NCBI RefSeq assembly: GCF_005889715.1
Contig: NZ_VCKW01000020.1
Location: 1-53,649, forward strand
From: Actinomadura soli
GTDB lineage: Bacteria > Actinomycetota > Actinomycetes > Streptosporangiales > Streptosporangiaceae
Reading direction: 5' to 3'
DNA: 53,649 nt
Shown here: piece after piece, positions 44,292 to 52,360 of the stretch
Numbering within the stretch: the first letter of the stretch is position 1
Layout of the letters: each line of letters opens with the position of its first letter
Translations under genes and position numbers: made by a program
Notes under the pieces: model-generated
Told to the model about the DNA's origin: nothing
The model's database searches: none
Seen by the model: the letters and a program-made list of their open reading frames with translations, nothing else

Positions 44292-45278
44292 GTGAAGATG
44301 AAGGTCGTCGCCGTGCGGGCCGTGCGCGCGCTGCTGGTGATGCTCGCGCTGGCCTTCTGCGCCTACAGCGTCGCGTCCCAATGGGACGCGACCGTCGAGG
44401 CGTTCCGGCAGATGTCGTGGGCGACGCTCGCCGGGGCGCTGGCCGTGGGCCTGGCGGGGCTCTTCGCCTGGATGCTGGGCTGGCGGGAGTTCCTCGGCGG
44501 CCTCGGCTCGCCGCTGCCGGTGCGGGCCATCTTCCGGATCTCGGGGATCTCCCAGCTCGGCAAGTACGTGCCGGGCAAGGTGTGGGCGCTGGTCACGCAG
44601 ATCGAGATGACGCGCGAGCACAAGGTGCCGCCGGAGCGCAGCTTCGGATCGACGCTGCTGGCGGTGGCGACGTCGGTGGCGTGCGGGCTCGCGGTCGCGG
44701 CGGTCACGCTGCCGCTGACGTCCACCACGGCGCGCGATGCCTACTGGCCCCTGTTCCTGCTGGCGCCCGCCCTGCTGGCCCTGCTGCACCCGAGGGTCGT
44801 GACGTGGTGCCTGAGCCTGATGCTCAAGATCATCAGGCGGCCGGCGCTGGAGCACCCGGTGAGCCTCGGCGTCACGCTGAAGGCGATCGGCTGGACGGTC
44901 CTCGGATGGGCCCTCTTCGGCGTCCACACGTGGCTGCTGTGCCTGGCGGTGGGCGGTGACGGGAAGGGGCTCCCGTTCGTCGCGACGGGCGCGTACGCGC
45001 TGGCGTTCGTCGCGGGCTTCCTGGTGTTCATCGCTCCGGGCGGCATCGGGGCGCGGGAGGCCGCGCTGACGGTGGTGCTGACACCGGTGCTGCCGGCGGG
45101 CGCGCCGGTCGTCGTCGCGATCGCGTCCCGCGTGCTGCTGACCGCCGCCGACCTGATCAACGCGGGCGTCGCGTTCCTCCTCGGCCGGACCAGGCCGGAC
45201 GGGGGCCCGGACGCCGGGAATGAACCGCCGTCCAAAGAGCTTGTGAGGGGTACGCAGCCTACGAAGGAGGGACCGTGA
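44292..45278 (+). CDS. Lysylphosphatidylglycerol synthase TM-region/flippase-like membrane protein
   Basis: Integral membrane protein of 328 residues with about eight TM helices. It matches the LPG-synthase transmembrane (UPF0104) family by ISQLGKYVPGKVWALVTQIE (about 90-109) and FIAPGGIGAREAALTVVL (about 246-263). These proteins flip or modify lipids or lipid-linked sugars; the aminoacyltransferase domain of MprF is absent. Its GTG follows TACGCT by six bases. The stop overlaps the thioredoxin start. The polar C-terminal tail contains the thioredoxin SD. A role in exporting the nearby glycan is inference. Confidence 0.87.
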   Translation: MKMKVVAVRAVRALLVMLALAFCAYSVASQWDATVEAFRQMSWATLAGALAVGLAGLFAWMLGWREFLGGLGSPLPVRAIFRISGISQLGKYVPGKVWALVTQIEMTREHKVPPERSFGSTLLAVATSVACGLAVAAVTLPLTSTTARDAYWPLFLLAPALLALLHPRVVTWCLSLMLKIIRRPALEHPVSLGVTLKAIGWTVLGWALFGVHTWLLCLAVGGDGKGLPFVATGAYALAFVAGFLVFIAPGGIGAREAALTVVLTPVLPAGAPVVVAIASRVLLTAADLINAGVAFLLGRTRPDGGPDAGNEPPSKELVRGTQPTKEGP

Positions 45279-45598
45279 CGGCCCCCATCACCGTGACCGA
45301 CGCGACGTTCGCGGACGAGGTCCTCAGCAGCGACACCCCGGTACTGGTCGACTTCTGGGCCGACTGGTGCGGGCCCTGCCGCATGATCGCCCCCGTGCTC
45401 GAGCAGATCGCGGCGGAGCAGGACGGCAAGATCAAGATCGCGAAGCTGGACTACGACGCGAACCCGGACACGCCCACCAAGTTCGGCGTGATGGGCCTGC
45501 CGACCCTGCTGCTGTTCAAAAAGGGCGAGGTCGTGGAGCAGGTCGTCGGCGCCAAGCCGAAGCGGGCCCTGCTGAAGGTCATCGAGCCCCACCTCTGA
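45275..45598 (+). CDS. trxA: Thioredoxin
   Basis: Thioredoxin of 107 residues with the redox motif WCGPC (in FWADWCGPCRMIAP), the cis-Pro in GLPTLLLF, and the buried Asp in VDFWAD. It reduces protein disulfides in the cytosol. The GTG overlaps the stop of the flippase-like gene (GTGA at 45275-45278), with GAAGGAGG upstream, so the two are co-translated. Its 3' end overlaps the convergent glycosyltransferase gene by 20 bp. Confidence 0.95.
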   Translation: MTAPITVTDATFADEVLSSDTPVLVDFWADWCGPCRMIAPVLEQIAAEQDGKIKIAKLDYDANPDTPTKFGVMGLPTLLLFKKGEVVEQVVGAKPKRALLKVIEPHL

Positions 45599-46730
45599 GC
45601 GCCCCGCCCGTGAACTGCAGGAGGGCGTCCAGATAAGCGGCCCACAGCGGGCCGTGGTCGACCGGGCGGACGCCGGAGCGCAGGCGCTCCGGCTCCCCCG
45701 GCGAGTAGAAGCGGCGCAGGGCGGCGGCCAGGGACGCGACGTCGTCGGGCGTGCAGACCAGACCGTCCACCCCGTCGCGGATCTGCGCGGCGAAACCGCC
45801 GACATCGGTGGCGATCACCGGAAGGCCGTGCTCGTGGGCCATCCAGACGTTCTGCGACGCGGTGGCCGTCCGGTAGGGGAGGACGAGCGCGTCGGCGGCG
45901 GCGAACAGGCCCGGAACGTCCGCGGCCGGGACGTACCCCGGGCGCAGTTCCACGCGGGACGCCAGGTCGAGTGACCCGATGAGCTCGCGCGTGTCGTCCA
46001 GGCCGCCCCAGAACTCGCCCGCGACGGTCAGCGCGACGTCGTCCGGGCCTTCCGCGAGAGCGCGGAGCAGGACGTCCAGGCCCTTGTACGGGCGGACGAT
46101 CCCGAAGAACAGCAACCGGCGCCTGACCTTGGCGTCGTGCTGCACCGGGGCCTCCGCCGTCGGCAGGTGGGCGGGCATCTCCGCGACGCGCACCGGACGT
46201 TCCGTGAGCGTGCGCGCCAGATCCGCCTGCGCCTCGGAATGGACGAGGACGCCGTCGACGCCGCGCAGCAGCCGCTTCATCAGCGGCTCGTCGTACGGCT
46301 TGCGCTCGTGCGGCAGGACGTTGTGGCACAGCGCCACCACCGGCGTTCTTCCCGAGGGGGGACGACCCCCCACACCCCCCGGAAACACCTTTGGGCGCCG
46401 GAGGCCGGCCAGGATTCCCAGGTAGGAGGGGACCTGGATCGGGGTCAGCACCGCCAGGACGACCAGATCGCAGGAGCGCAGCGCGCGGCCGGTGCGCCAC
46501 CAGCCGTCCGGGCGGCGCCAGTCGAGCCGGCGGCGGGTGCCGGGGAACGGCTCGCCCTCCGGCTCGGAGATCGTCTGCTGCCCCGGGTACAGGAACCCGG
46601 GGTACTGGGCCCGCCACGACTCGATGACCACGTCGTGCCCGGCGGCGGCCAGCCGGTGCGCCAGCTCGGTGGTGTGGTGGGCGCCGCCGCCCTTGTAGGG
46701 GAAGGCCGGGCCGACGATCGCGATGCGCAT
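45579..46730 (-). CDS. GT4-type glycosyltransferase 2, carrying an in-frame repeat insertion
   Basis: GT-B enzyme of 383 residues. The N-terminus is MRIAIVGPAFPYKGGGAHHT, the donor domain has FFGIVRPYKGLDVLLRAL, and LPYRTATASQNVWMAHEHGL is the acceptor/donor loop with Glu. Between VPSYLGILAGL and VVALCHNVLPHE sit about 18 extra residues (RRPKVFPGGVGGRPPSGRTP) encoded by a palindromic G/C-run repeat; homologues I recall lack them. The frame is intact, so the enzyme may still work. The ATG at 46730 lies ten bases after the GT2 stop, in one operon. Donor and acceptor are unknown. Confidence 0.9.
   Translation of the reverse strand: MRIAIVGPAFPYKGGGAHHTTELAHRLAAAGHDVVIESWRAQYPGFLYPGQQTISEPEGEPFPGTRRRLDWRRPDGWWRTGRALRSCDLVVLAVLTPIQVPSYLGILAGLRRPKVFPGGVGGRPPSGRTPVVALCHNVLPHERKPYDEPLMKRLLRGVDGVLVHSEAQADLARTLTERPVRVAEMPAHLPTAEAPVQHDAKVRRRLLFFGIVRPYKGLDVLLRALAEGPDDVALTVAGEFWGGLDDTRELIGSLDLASRVELRPGYVPAADVPGLFAAADALVLPYRTATASQNVWMAHEHGLPVIATDVGGFAAQIRDGVDGLVCTPDDVASLAAALRRFYSPGEPERLRSGVRPVDHGPLWAAYLDALLQFTGGALRGGAR
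46347..46382. repeat. Palindromic G/C-run repeat, copy 2 (inside a coding sequence)
   Basis: CTTCCCGAGGGGGGACGACC then CCCCACACCCCCCGG. It shares the AGGGGGG/CGACCCCC/ACCCCC core with the copy at 33797-33829, in the same orientation. It is read in frame on the minus strand as FPGGVGGRPPSGR. Confidence 0.6.
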
Positions 46731-46740
46731 CCCGCGTCCG

Positions 46741-47790
46741 CTAGACGTCGCCGCGCGACCGGACGATCAGGTCCGCGAGCAGCGCCAGCGACGCGATGAT
46801 CAACCCCGTCACGAAGATCATGATGGTGTTGTTGGCGAAGTAGCCGAAGTGCACCACCATGTCGAACACGCCCTTGAGCAGCCCGATCACGATCAGCCAC
46901 AGCGCGGGCGGCATCAGCACCTTGAGCGGGTTGAAGTACATCACCATCCGCAGCACCTGCAGGATGTAGCGGTAGGCGTCCTTCGTGAAGTGGAACTTCG
47001 ACTTCCCGGCCCGCTTGGCGTAGTCGATCGGCAGGTACCGGACCGGGTGCTGGTTCGACAGGAACGCGATCGTGATCGTCGTCACGCAGGAGAAGCCGGG
47101 CGGCAGCAGCCGCAGGTACGGCAGCGACACCTCGCGGCGGAACGCGCGCAGCCCCGAGTTCAGGTCGGGGATCCTGGTGTTGGTGAGCCGCTCGGCGACC
47201 TTCCGGATGAACCACTTCGCGGGCACGCGCAGCGCCTTGTGCGAGCCCTCCTCGCTCGTCCGCGCCCCGACGACCTGGTCGACGGACGGGTCGGCGTCCA
47301 GGACGTCCACGAGCTCGGGGATCCGCTCGTTCGGGTAGGACATGTCGGCGTCGGTCCACACGACGATCTCGCCGCGGGCCTGCTGCGAGCCGATGCGCCG
47401 CACGGTGCCGGACCCGCTGTTGTGCTGGAACGCCATGACCCGCATGTTCGGGAAGCGCGGCGCCGCATCCTCCAGCCGGGCGAGCGTGGCGTCGGTGGAG
47501 CAGTCGTCCACCGCGAGCAGCTCGTAGGTCTTGCCGCTGCTGTCCATCGCCTTGCAGATGCGCTCGACCTCGTCGATCACGTGGTCCTGCTCGTTGTAGC
47601 AGGGCAGGACGATCGTGACGTGGACGGGCCCGGACGCCGGATCCGCGGCCTCGGGAACGGCCGCGGGCGCGGGCACGTACGCGGCGTCCACCTCGAACTC
47701 CGAGGCGGGATCGGGCACGTGCGCGGGCGGCGGTTGCGTCGCGGTCTCGGGAGCGGGCTGGTGCGTCGGCTCGGCAGACTGGGTGCTCAC
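46741..47790 (-). CDS. GT2-family glycosyltransferase (dolichyl-phosphate-mannose synthase-like)
   Basis: Protein of 349 residues. A Pro/Ala-rich disordered N-terminus (1-55) precedes the GT-A domain, with VTIVLPCYNEQDHVIDEVER, AVDDCSTD and WTDADMSYPN (metal-binding DxD-like), then GARTSEEG. Two TM helices close the protein (about 291-312, 318-342). Such enzymes transfer sugar from a nucleotide to a polyprenyl phosphate. I chose the GTG at 47790; TATCCT lies eight bases upstream and no SD is seen. Longer frames upstream run into the membrane protein gene in another frame. It lies between that gene and GT4-type glycosyltransferase 2. Confidence 0.91.
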   Translation of the reverse strand: MSTQSAEPTHQPAPETATQPPPAHVPDPASEFEVDAAYVPAPAAVPEAADPASGPVHVTIVLPCYNEQDHVIDEVERICKAMDSSGKTYELLAVDDCSTDATLARLEDAAPRFPNMRVMAFQHNSGSGTVRRIGSQQARGEIVVWTDADMSYPNERIPELVDVLDADPSVDQVVGARTSEEGSHKALRVPAKWFIRKVAERLTNTRIPDLNSGLRAFRREVSLPYLRLLPPGFSCVTTITIAFLSNQHPVRYLPIDYAKRAGKSKFHFTKDAYRYILQVLRMVMYFNPLKVLMPPALWLIVIGLLKGVFDMVVHFGYFANNTIMIFVTGLIIASLALLADLIVRSRGDV

Positions 47791-47828
47791 GCAGCGCGAG
47801 GATACTCGCCCGGACGGGCCTCGTCGCC

Positions 47829-49850
47829 TCAACCCCGCTCCGGCTCGGCGATCCAGACCTCCACGATCAGGCCCCACGTCCCGCCGGGCGGGTCCGCGAG
47901 GGTGCGTCCGTCCTGCCGGGTCGTCAGGTACATGACCCGCCGCGGCGTCCCGTACGGCGCGACCTGCTCCCGCTTCGCCGCCATGATCACCGGGCGCCGC
48001 CCGGCGGCGGTGACGGCGGCGGCGACGCGCTTGACGTCGGCGGGCGCGGCGCCGCCGGTGGTGCGCGCGGCGGGCAGCCCGCACATGCCCCGGACGACCT
48101 GCAGGAAGCGGTCGGCGGTCGAGCGTTCCACGACCACGACGGAACCGCGCGGCCGCAGCGCGGCGCACATGCCGTCGACGGCGGCGACCTCGTGCTGCTC
48201 CGTCCGGGTCGCCAGGAAGCCGCCGGACGTCACCGCGATCGGGACGAGCATCCCCACGACGCCGGCGACCGCGCCCGTCCGGACCAGCCGCCGCCCGTAC
48301 CCGAGGCGGCGGACGCGCTTCACCGTCCACGCCGACGCGAACACGGTGAACAGCAGCAGGCCGGGGATGACCAGCCCGATCAGCCGCCGGGACGCCCACG
48401 GATGGTCGGGCGTGATCCCGGGCCTGATCAGCACCTGCGTGGTCGTCCAGACGATCATGGCGTAGGGCAGCAGCCACTCCGGGGCGTGCCCGCGCATGAG
48501 CCGCCGCGCCAGCAGCGCCGCGCCGAGCGTCGCGAACAGCAGCGCCGGGATGCCGATGTACCAGGACACCCAGTACAGCGATTGCTCCGAGTACTGGCGG
48601 GTGCCGTCCACCGGAAGGTACTGGATCTTCTGGACGGTCTCGATGAACTGGACGTTCAGCTCGTCATCGCGCGTGGCCGGAGCCCGCCGCACGGTCTGCG
48701 CCAGCGGCCGGAGCGCGAACCCGAGCATCACCAGCACGGTCAGGACGGCGGCGGCGCCCGGCGCCCTCCCGCGCGCGATGGCCGCCCCGGCGAGGCGGAG
48801 GCGCGGGCCCGTCCGGTCCCAGCGCAGCAGCGCCACCATGATCCCCGTCGCCGCGACGACCGCCGCTGCGATGGCCAGCAGCGGGTTCAGGGACGGGCCC
48901 AGATACGTCAGGTACGGACGCGACATCGTGAAGCCCTGCACCAGCCCCGCGCCGACGCCGAGCAGGAGCCCGCCGCCCGTCCAGTACCCGATGCCTCGCC
49001 TGCGCGCCACGTAGAACCCCGCGAAGACGAAGACCGGGAGGACGTCCCGGAGCCCGTCGATGCGGACGAGCACGATGAGCCCGAGCGCCAGGCCCGCCAG
49101 GAACGCCTTCAGGTCGGCGAGCCGCCCGTCCTCCCGCCGGGCGTCGTGCATCAGCGACAGCCCGCCCAGCAGCAGGACGATCGCGGGCAGCTCGCTGAAA
49201 GTGCTGCGGGAGACGTAGAGCATCGGCAGCGTCAGCGCCAGCAGCAGCGCCCCGGCGGGCGCCCAGCGGGGCCCGGCGAGCCGCGCGACCAGCCCGGCGA
49301 ACGCGAGGACGCAGCACGCGCCGAGCAGCGGCGCCATCAGCAGCATGCCGTGCGTGCCGCCGATCCAGCCGCCGAGCGCCAGCACCAGCGGCAGCCCCGC
49401 CATGAACTGCGGGACGATCGCGCCGTCGTGCTGGTAGAACGCGGGGCTCTCGAAGCGCAGCGCCCGGTCGGGGCCGCCGAACGCCTGCTCCATCAGCGGG
49501 ATCGGCAACGATCCGTCGTTCTTCAGCCAGGCCGCGTACTGCACGTAGGACGCCGGGTCGCGGCGGACGATGATCTGCTCCGAGCACATCACGACCTGGA
49601 GCACCAGGAACGCCGCCGTGATCGCGAGCACGGCGGCGACCGGCCACCAGGGCACGTCGCGGAACGCCTCGTCCGTCCGGCCCCGGAGCCCGAGCCGCAG
49701 CGCGACCACCGCGGCGGGCACGAACAGCGCGACCGCCGGGACGGGACGGAACGCGCCCGCCATCAGCAGCGGCAGCGAGACGGCCAGCCACGCCGCGATG
49801 AGCAGTGCCGGGGCCACCGTGACCCGCACGAGCAGCCGACCCGCGTCCAT
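47829..49850 (-). CDS. Large polytopic membrane protein, glycosyltransferase GT-C-like
   Basis: Protein of 673 residues with about 13 TM helices and a soluble C-terminal region (about 575-673). An acidic loop after the first helices (VRRDPASYVQYAAWLKNDGS) recalls the Asp-containing first loop of GT-C enzymes, which use polyprenyl-phosphate sugars, but I do not see a definite family signature. Operon position upstream of the GT2 and GT4 genes supports a glycan role. I chose the ATG at 49850, preceded by GGCGGAG. The longer upstream frame overlaps the divergent TIGR03089 gene and is not credible. Confidence 0.75.
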   Translation of the reverse strand: MDAGRLLVRVTVAPALLIAAWLAVSLPLLMAGAFRPVPAVALFVPAAVVALRLGLRGRTDEAFRDVPWWPVAAVLAITAAFLVLQVVMCSEQIIVRRDPASYVQYAAWLKNDGSLPIPLMEQAFGGPDRALRFESPAFYQHDGAIVPQFMAGLPLVLALGGWIGGTHGMLLMAPLLGACCVLAFAGLVARLAGPRWAPAGALLLALTLPMLYVSRSTFSELPAIVLLLGGLSLMHDARREDGRLADLKAFLAGLALGLIVLVRIDGLRDVLPVFVFAGFYVARRRGIGYWTGGGLLLGVGAGLVQGFTMSRPYLTYLGPSLNPLLAIAAAVVAATGIMVALLRWDRTGPRLRLAGAAIARGRAPGAAAVLTVLVMLGFALRPLAQTVRRAPATRDDELNVQFIETVQKIQYLPVDGTRQYSEQSLYWVSWYIGIPALLFATLGAALLARRLMRGHAPEWLLPYAMIVWTTTQVLIRPGITPDHPWASRRLIGLVIPGLLLFTVFASAWTVKRVRRLGYGRRLVRTGAVAGVVGMLVPIAVTSGGFLATRTEQHEVAAVDGMCAALRPRGSVVVVERSTADRFLQVVRGMCGLPAARTTGGAAPADVKRVAAAVTAAGRRPVIMAAKREQVAPYGTPRRVMYLTTRQDGRTLADPPGGTWGLIVEVWIAEPERG

Positions 49851-49935
49851 GAACTCCGCCCCGTGAAGACTCCCTGTTCCGTGCGGAGCGTAGCGGCACC
49901 GGCCGGGTGATGGCTCCAGGACGATCATGCGGGCA

Positions 49936-49941
49936 TACGCT
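49936..49941 (+). promoter_or_regulatory. Candidate -10 of the TIGR03089 gene (leaderless)
   Basis: TACGCT, then seven bases, then the ATG at 49949. No SD lies between. Confidence 0.4.
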
Positions 49942-49948
49942 CTGACCC

Positions 49949-50788
49949 ATGAGCGCACACACCGGGCCCGCCGAGCTGTTGCGGCGGCGGGTGGCGGACG
50001 ACCCGTCCAGCCCGCTGGTGACCTTCTACGACGACGCGACGGGCGAGCGCGTCGAGCTGTCCGCCCGGACGTTCGACAACTGGGTCGCCAAGACGGCGAA
50101 CTTCCTGGTGGACGGTCTCGCCGCCGAACCCGGCACGCGGGTGGCGCTCGTCCTGCCGCCGCACTGGCAGACGGCCGTGTGGCTGATGGCGTGCTGGTCG
50201 GCGGGCCTGGTGGCGGAGCCCGTCGACCCGGAAGCGGTGCGGAACGGCGCGTCCGCTGAACCGTCCGACACCTCCGGGCCGTACCTCCTGGCGGCGGCAC
50301 AGGAGGTGCTGGACGTGATCGCGGACGACGCGCGGACGGGCGGGGCCGAGGAGCTCGTCGGGCTGTCGCTGCACGCGCTCGGCGGCCCGCTCGCGGACTG
50401 CCCGACCGGTGTCACCGACTACGCCCTGGAGGTCCGCGCTTACGGGGACAGGTTCGTCCCGGGGCCGGAAACGACGCCGGAGACGCCCGCGCTCACTGTG
50501 ACAAAGGCCACATTCAGCGCGGCCGACCTGGTCGGCGCGGCCCGTGACGCGGCCGAAAAATGGGATCTGGACGCGCGGGACCGCCTTCTGGTTGACATGC
50601 CGTTCACCACATTGGACGGGGTACTGACCGGCTTGCTCGCACCACTAGCCTCGGGTGCTTCCGTCATAATCCAACGAAACTTCGACAAAGCCGCACTAGA
50701 TCGACGCCTGACCCTGGAACATGTGACGGTGGTGGCCGGCCCGCCCGGACGGAATGACCCATCCGGGTCCCCGCGCCGGCTCGCCTGA
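49949..50788 (+). CDS. TIGR03089 family protein (AMP-binding-like N-terminal fold)
   Basis: Protein of 279 residues. It has the early part of an acyl-adenylate-forming fold (TFYDDATGERVELSARTFDN, VALVLPPHWQTAVWLMACWS) but lacks the phosphate-binding loop and C-terminal lid, as in the actinobacterial TIGR03089 family found near wall-sugar genes. No enzyme activity is expected from sequence. The ATG follows TACGCT by seven bases. The tail after about residue 255 is poor in conserved-looking sequence. It is divergent from the large membrane protein and 128 bp upstream of the LCP gene. Confidence 0.84.
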   Translation: MSAHTGPAELLRRRVADDPSSPLVTFYDDATGERVELSARTFDNWVAKTANFLVDGLAAEPGTRVALVLPPHWQTAVWLMACWSAGLVAEPVDPEAVRNGASAEPSDTSGPYLLAAAQEVLDVIADDARTGGAEELVGLSLHALGGPLADCPTGVTDYALEVRAYGDRFVPGPETTPETPALTVTKATFSAADLVGAARDAAEKWDLDARDRLLVDMPFTTLDGVLTGLLAPLASGASVIIQRNFDKAALDRRLTLEHVTVVAGPPGRNDPSGSPRRLA

Positions 50789-50916
50789 CCTACGCTTCCC
50801 TTGCTCGGACGACGCCCCGTGCCCATCACACGCCCTGCCCACCAGACCAGACGTCCTGCCCACCCGACGCCCATCCAGACCCCCGAAAGCGGGCCGCACC
50901 CCGGACCTCGGAGCCG

Positions 50917-52347
50917 ATGAACAGCAACCCGATGTACATGGAGTACGTCGACGACGCCGATCCGCGGCAGCAGTCGGCGGCGCCTCGACGCGGCTGGCGC
51001 ATCCTCGGATGGGTGTGCATCGGGCTGTCGGCGGTCATGGTGGCCGGCTCCCTCACCGCCTACGGCCTGTACCGCAGGGCGTTCGGGAACATCGCGCACG
51101 AGGACGTCAACGCCCAGCTCGGGCCGAACCGGCCGAAGAAGCTGAACGGCGCGCTGAACATCCTGCTGCTCGGGTCCGACACCCGCGAGGGCGCCAACGC
51201 CAAGTACGGCCGGTCGATGAAGGGCGAGCCGCCCCGCTCGGACACGATGATCCTGCTGCACCTGTCCCCCGGCGGCGGCCAGGCGATGGGCATCAGCTTC
51301 CCCCGCGACCTCATGGTGCGGATGCCGTCCTGCAAGGGCAGGAAGGGCCAGATCATCCCGGCGCAGGCCCGCGCGCAGATCAACTCGGCGTTCACCAACG
51401 GCGGCGCGACCTGCGTCATCAAGACGATCGAGAGCATCTCCAACGTCCGCGTCGACCACTTCATGCAGGTCGACTTCAACGGGTTCAAGGCCATCACGAA
51501 CGCGGTCGGCGGCGTCCCGGTGTGCCTGCCGAGGGCCGTCAACGACCCGAAGTCGAAGCTCAGGCTCGGCAAGGGCCAGCACAACATCAAGGGCGAGCAG
51601 GCGCTGGCGTACGTGCGCGTCCGGCACGGCCTCGGGGACGGCTCCGACCTCGACCGCATCAAGCGGCAGCAGAAGTTCATGGGCGCGCTCGCCAACAAGG
51701 CGATGAGCGCCGGCGTGCTCAGCAACCCCAAGAAGCTCCTCGACCTGATGAACGCGGTCACCAAGTCGCTCACCACCGACAAGGAACTGACGCCGCAGGT
51801 CATGATGGACATCGCCAAAGAGATGCAGGGCATGACCTCCGGCAAGCTGCGGTTCGTGACCGTCCCGTCCGGGCCGGACCCGCAGGACCCGAACCGCGTG
51901 GCGCTCAACGCCGGCGCGCAGCCGTTCTTCGCGGCCGTCCGCAACGACAAGACCATCCCCAAGGAAGAGAAGCCCGGCGACGTGAAGATCCCGCCGAGCC
52001 AGATCCGGGTGCGGGTCTACAACGGCAGCGGCATCGACGGTCAGGCCGGCCGCGTCGCCGACGACCTGGAGTCGCAGGGCTTCCACGTCACGGTCGGCGG
52101 AAACGCCTCCGCGCCCACGTCCGCCACCAAGGTGATGTACGGTTCCGGTGCCGACCAGCAGGCCCGGTCGCTCGCCGCGCTGATCCCGAGCAAGCCGCTG
52201 CCCGCCGCGCGCACCAGCGGCGGCACCCCCGGCGTCGTGGACCTGATCGTCGGCAGCGACTGGACGAACCTGAAGAGCGCGGGCGGCGGCATCCCCAAGC
52301 AACAGGGCGAGATCCGCGCCAGCGACAACATCTGCAAGGAGACGTGA
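50917..52347 (+). CDS. LytR-CpsA-Psr (LCP) family ligase with LytR_C domain
   Basis: Protein of 476 residues: a cytosolic N-terminus, one TM helix (about 26-50), the LCP catalytic domain (about 80-300) and a LytR_C domain (about 365-455). LCP residues visible are the Asp in LLLGSDTRE, the Arg/Asp of RSDTMILLHL, SFPRDLMVRMP, and the Arg pair in DLDRIKRQQKFM. LCP enzymes transfer glycans from polyprenyl carriers to peptidoglycan (arabinogalactan, teichoic acid or capsule type). The ATG follows GGAG. It probably shares an operon with the acyltransferase 13 bp downstream, and fits the glycan block. Confidence 0.94.
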   Translation: MNSNPMYMEYVDDADPRQQSAAPRRGWRILGWVCIGLSAVMVAGSLTAYGLYRRAFGNIAHEDVNAQLGPNRPKKLNGALNILLLGSDTREGANAKYGRSMKGEPPRSDTMILLHLSPGGGQAMGISFPRDLMVRMPSCKGRKGQIIPAQARAQINSAFTNGGATCVIKTIESISNVRVDHFMQVDFNGFKAITNAVGGVPVCLPRAVNDPKSKLRLGKGQHNIKGEQALAYVRVRHGLGDGSDLDRIKRQQKFMGALANKAMSAGVLSNPKKLLDLMNAVTKSLTTDKELTPQVMMDIAKEMQGMTSGKLRFVTVPSGPDPQDPNRVALNAGAQPFFAAVRNDKTIPKEEKPGDVKIPPSQIRVRVYNGSGIDGQAGRVADDLESQGFHVTVGGNASAPTSATKVMYGSGADQQARSLAALIPSKPLPAARTSGGTPGVVDLIVGSDWTNLKSAGGGIPKQQGEIRASDNICKET

Positions 52348-52360
52348 CCGGGCACCCCGT

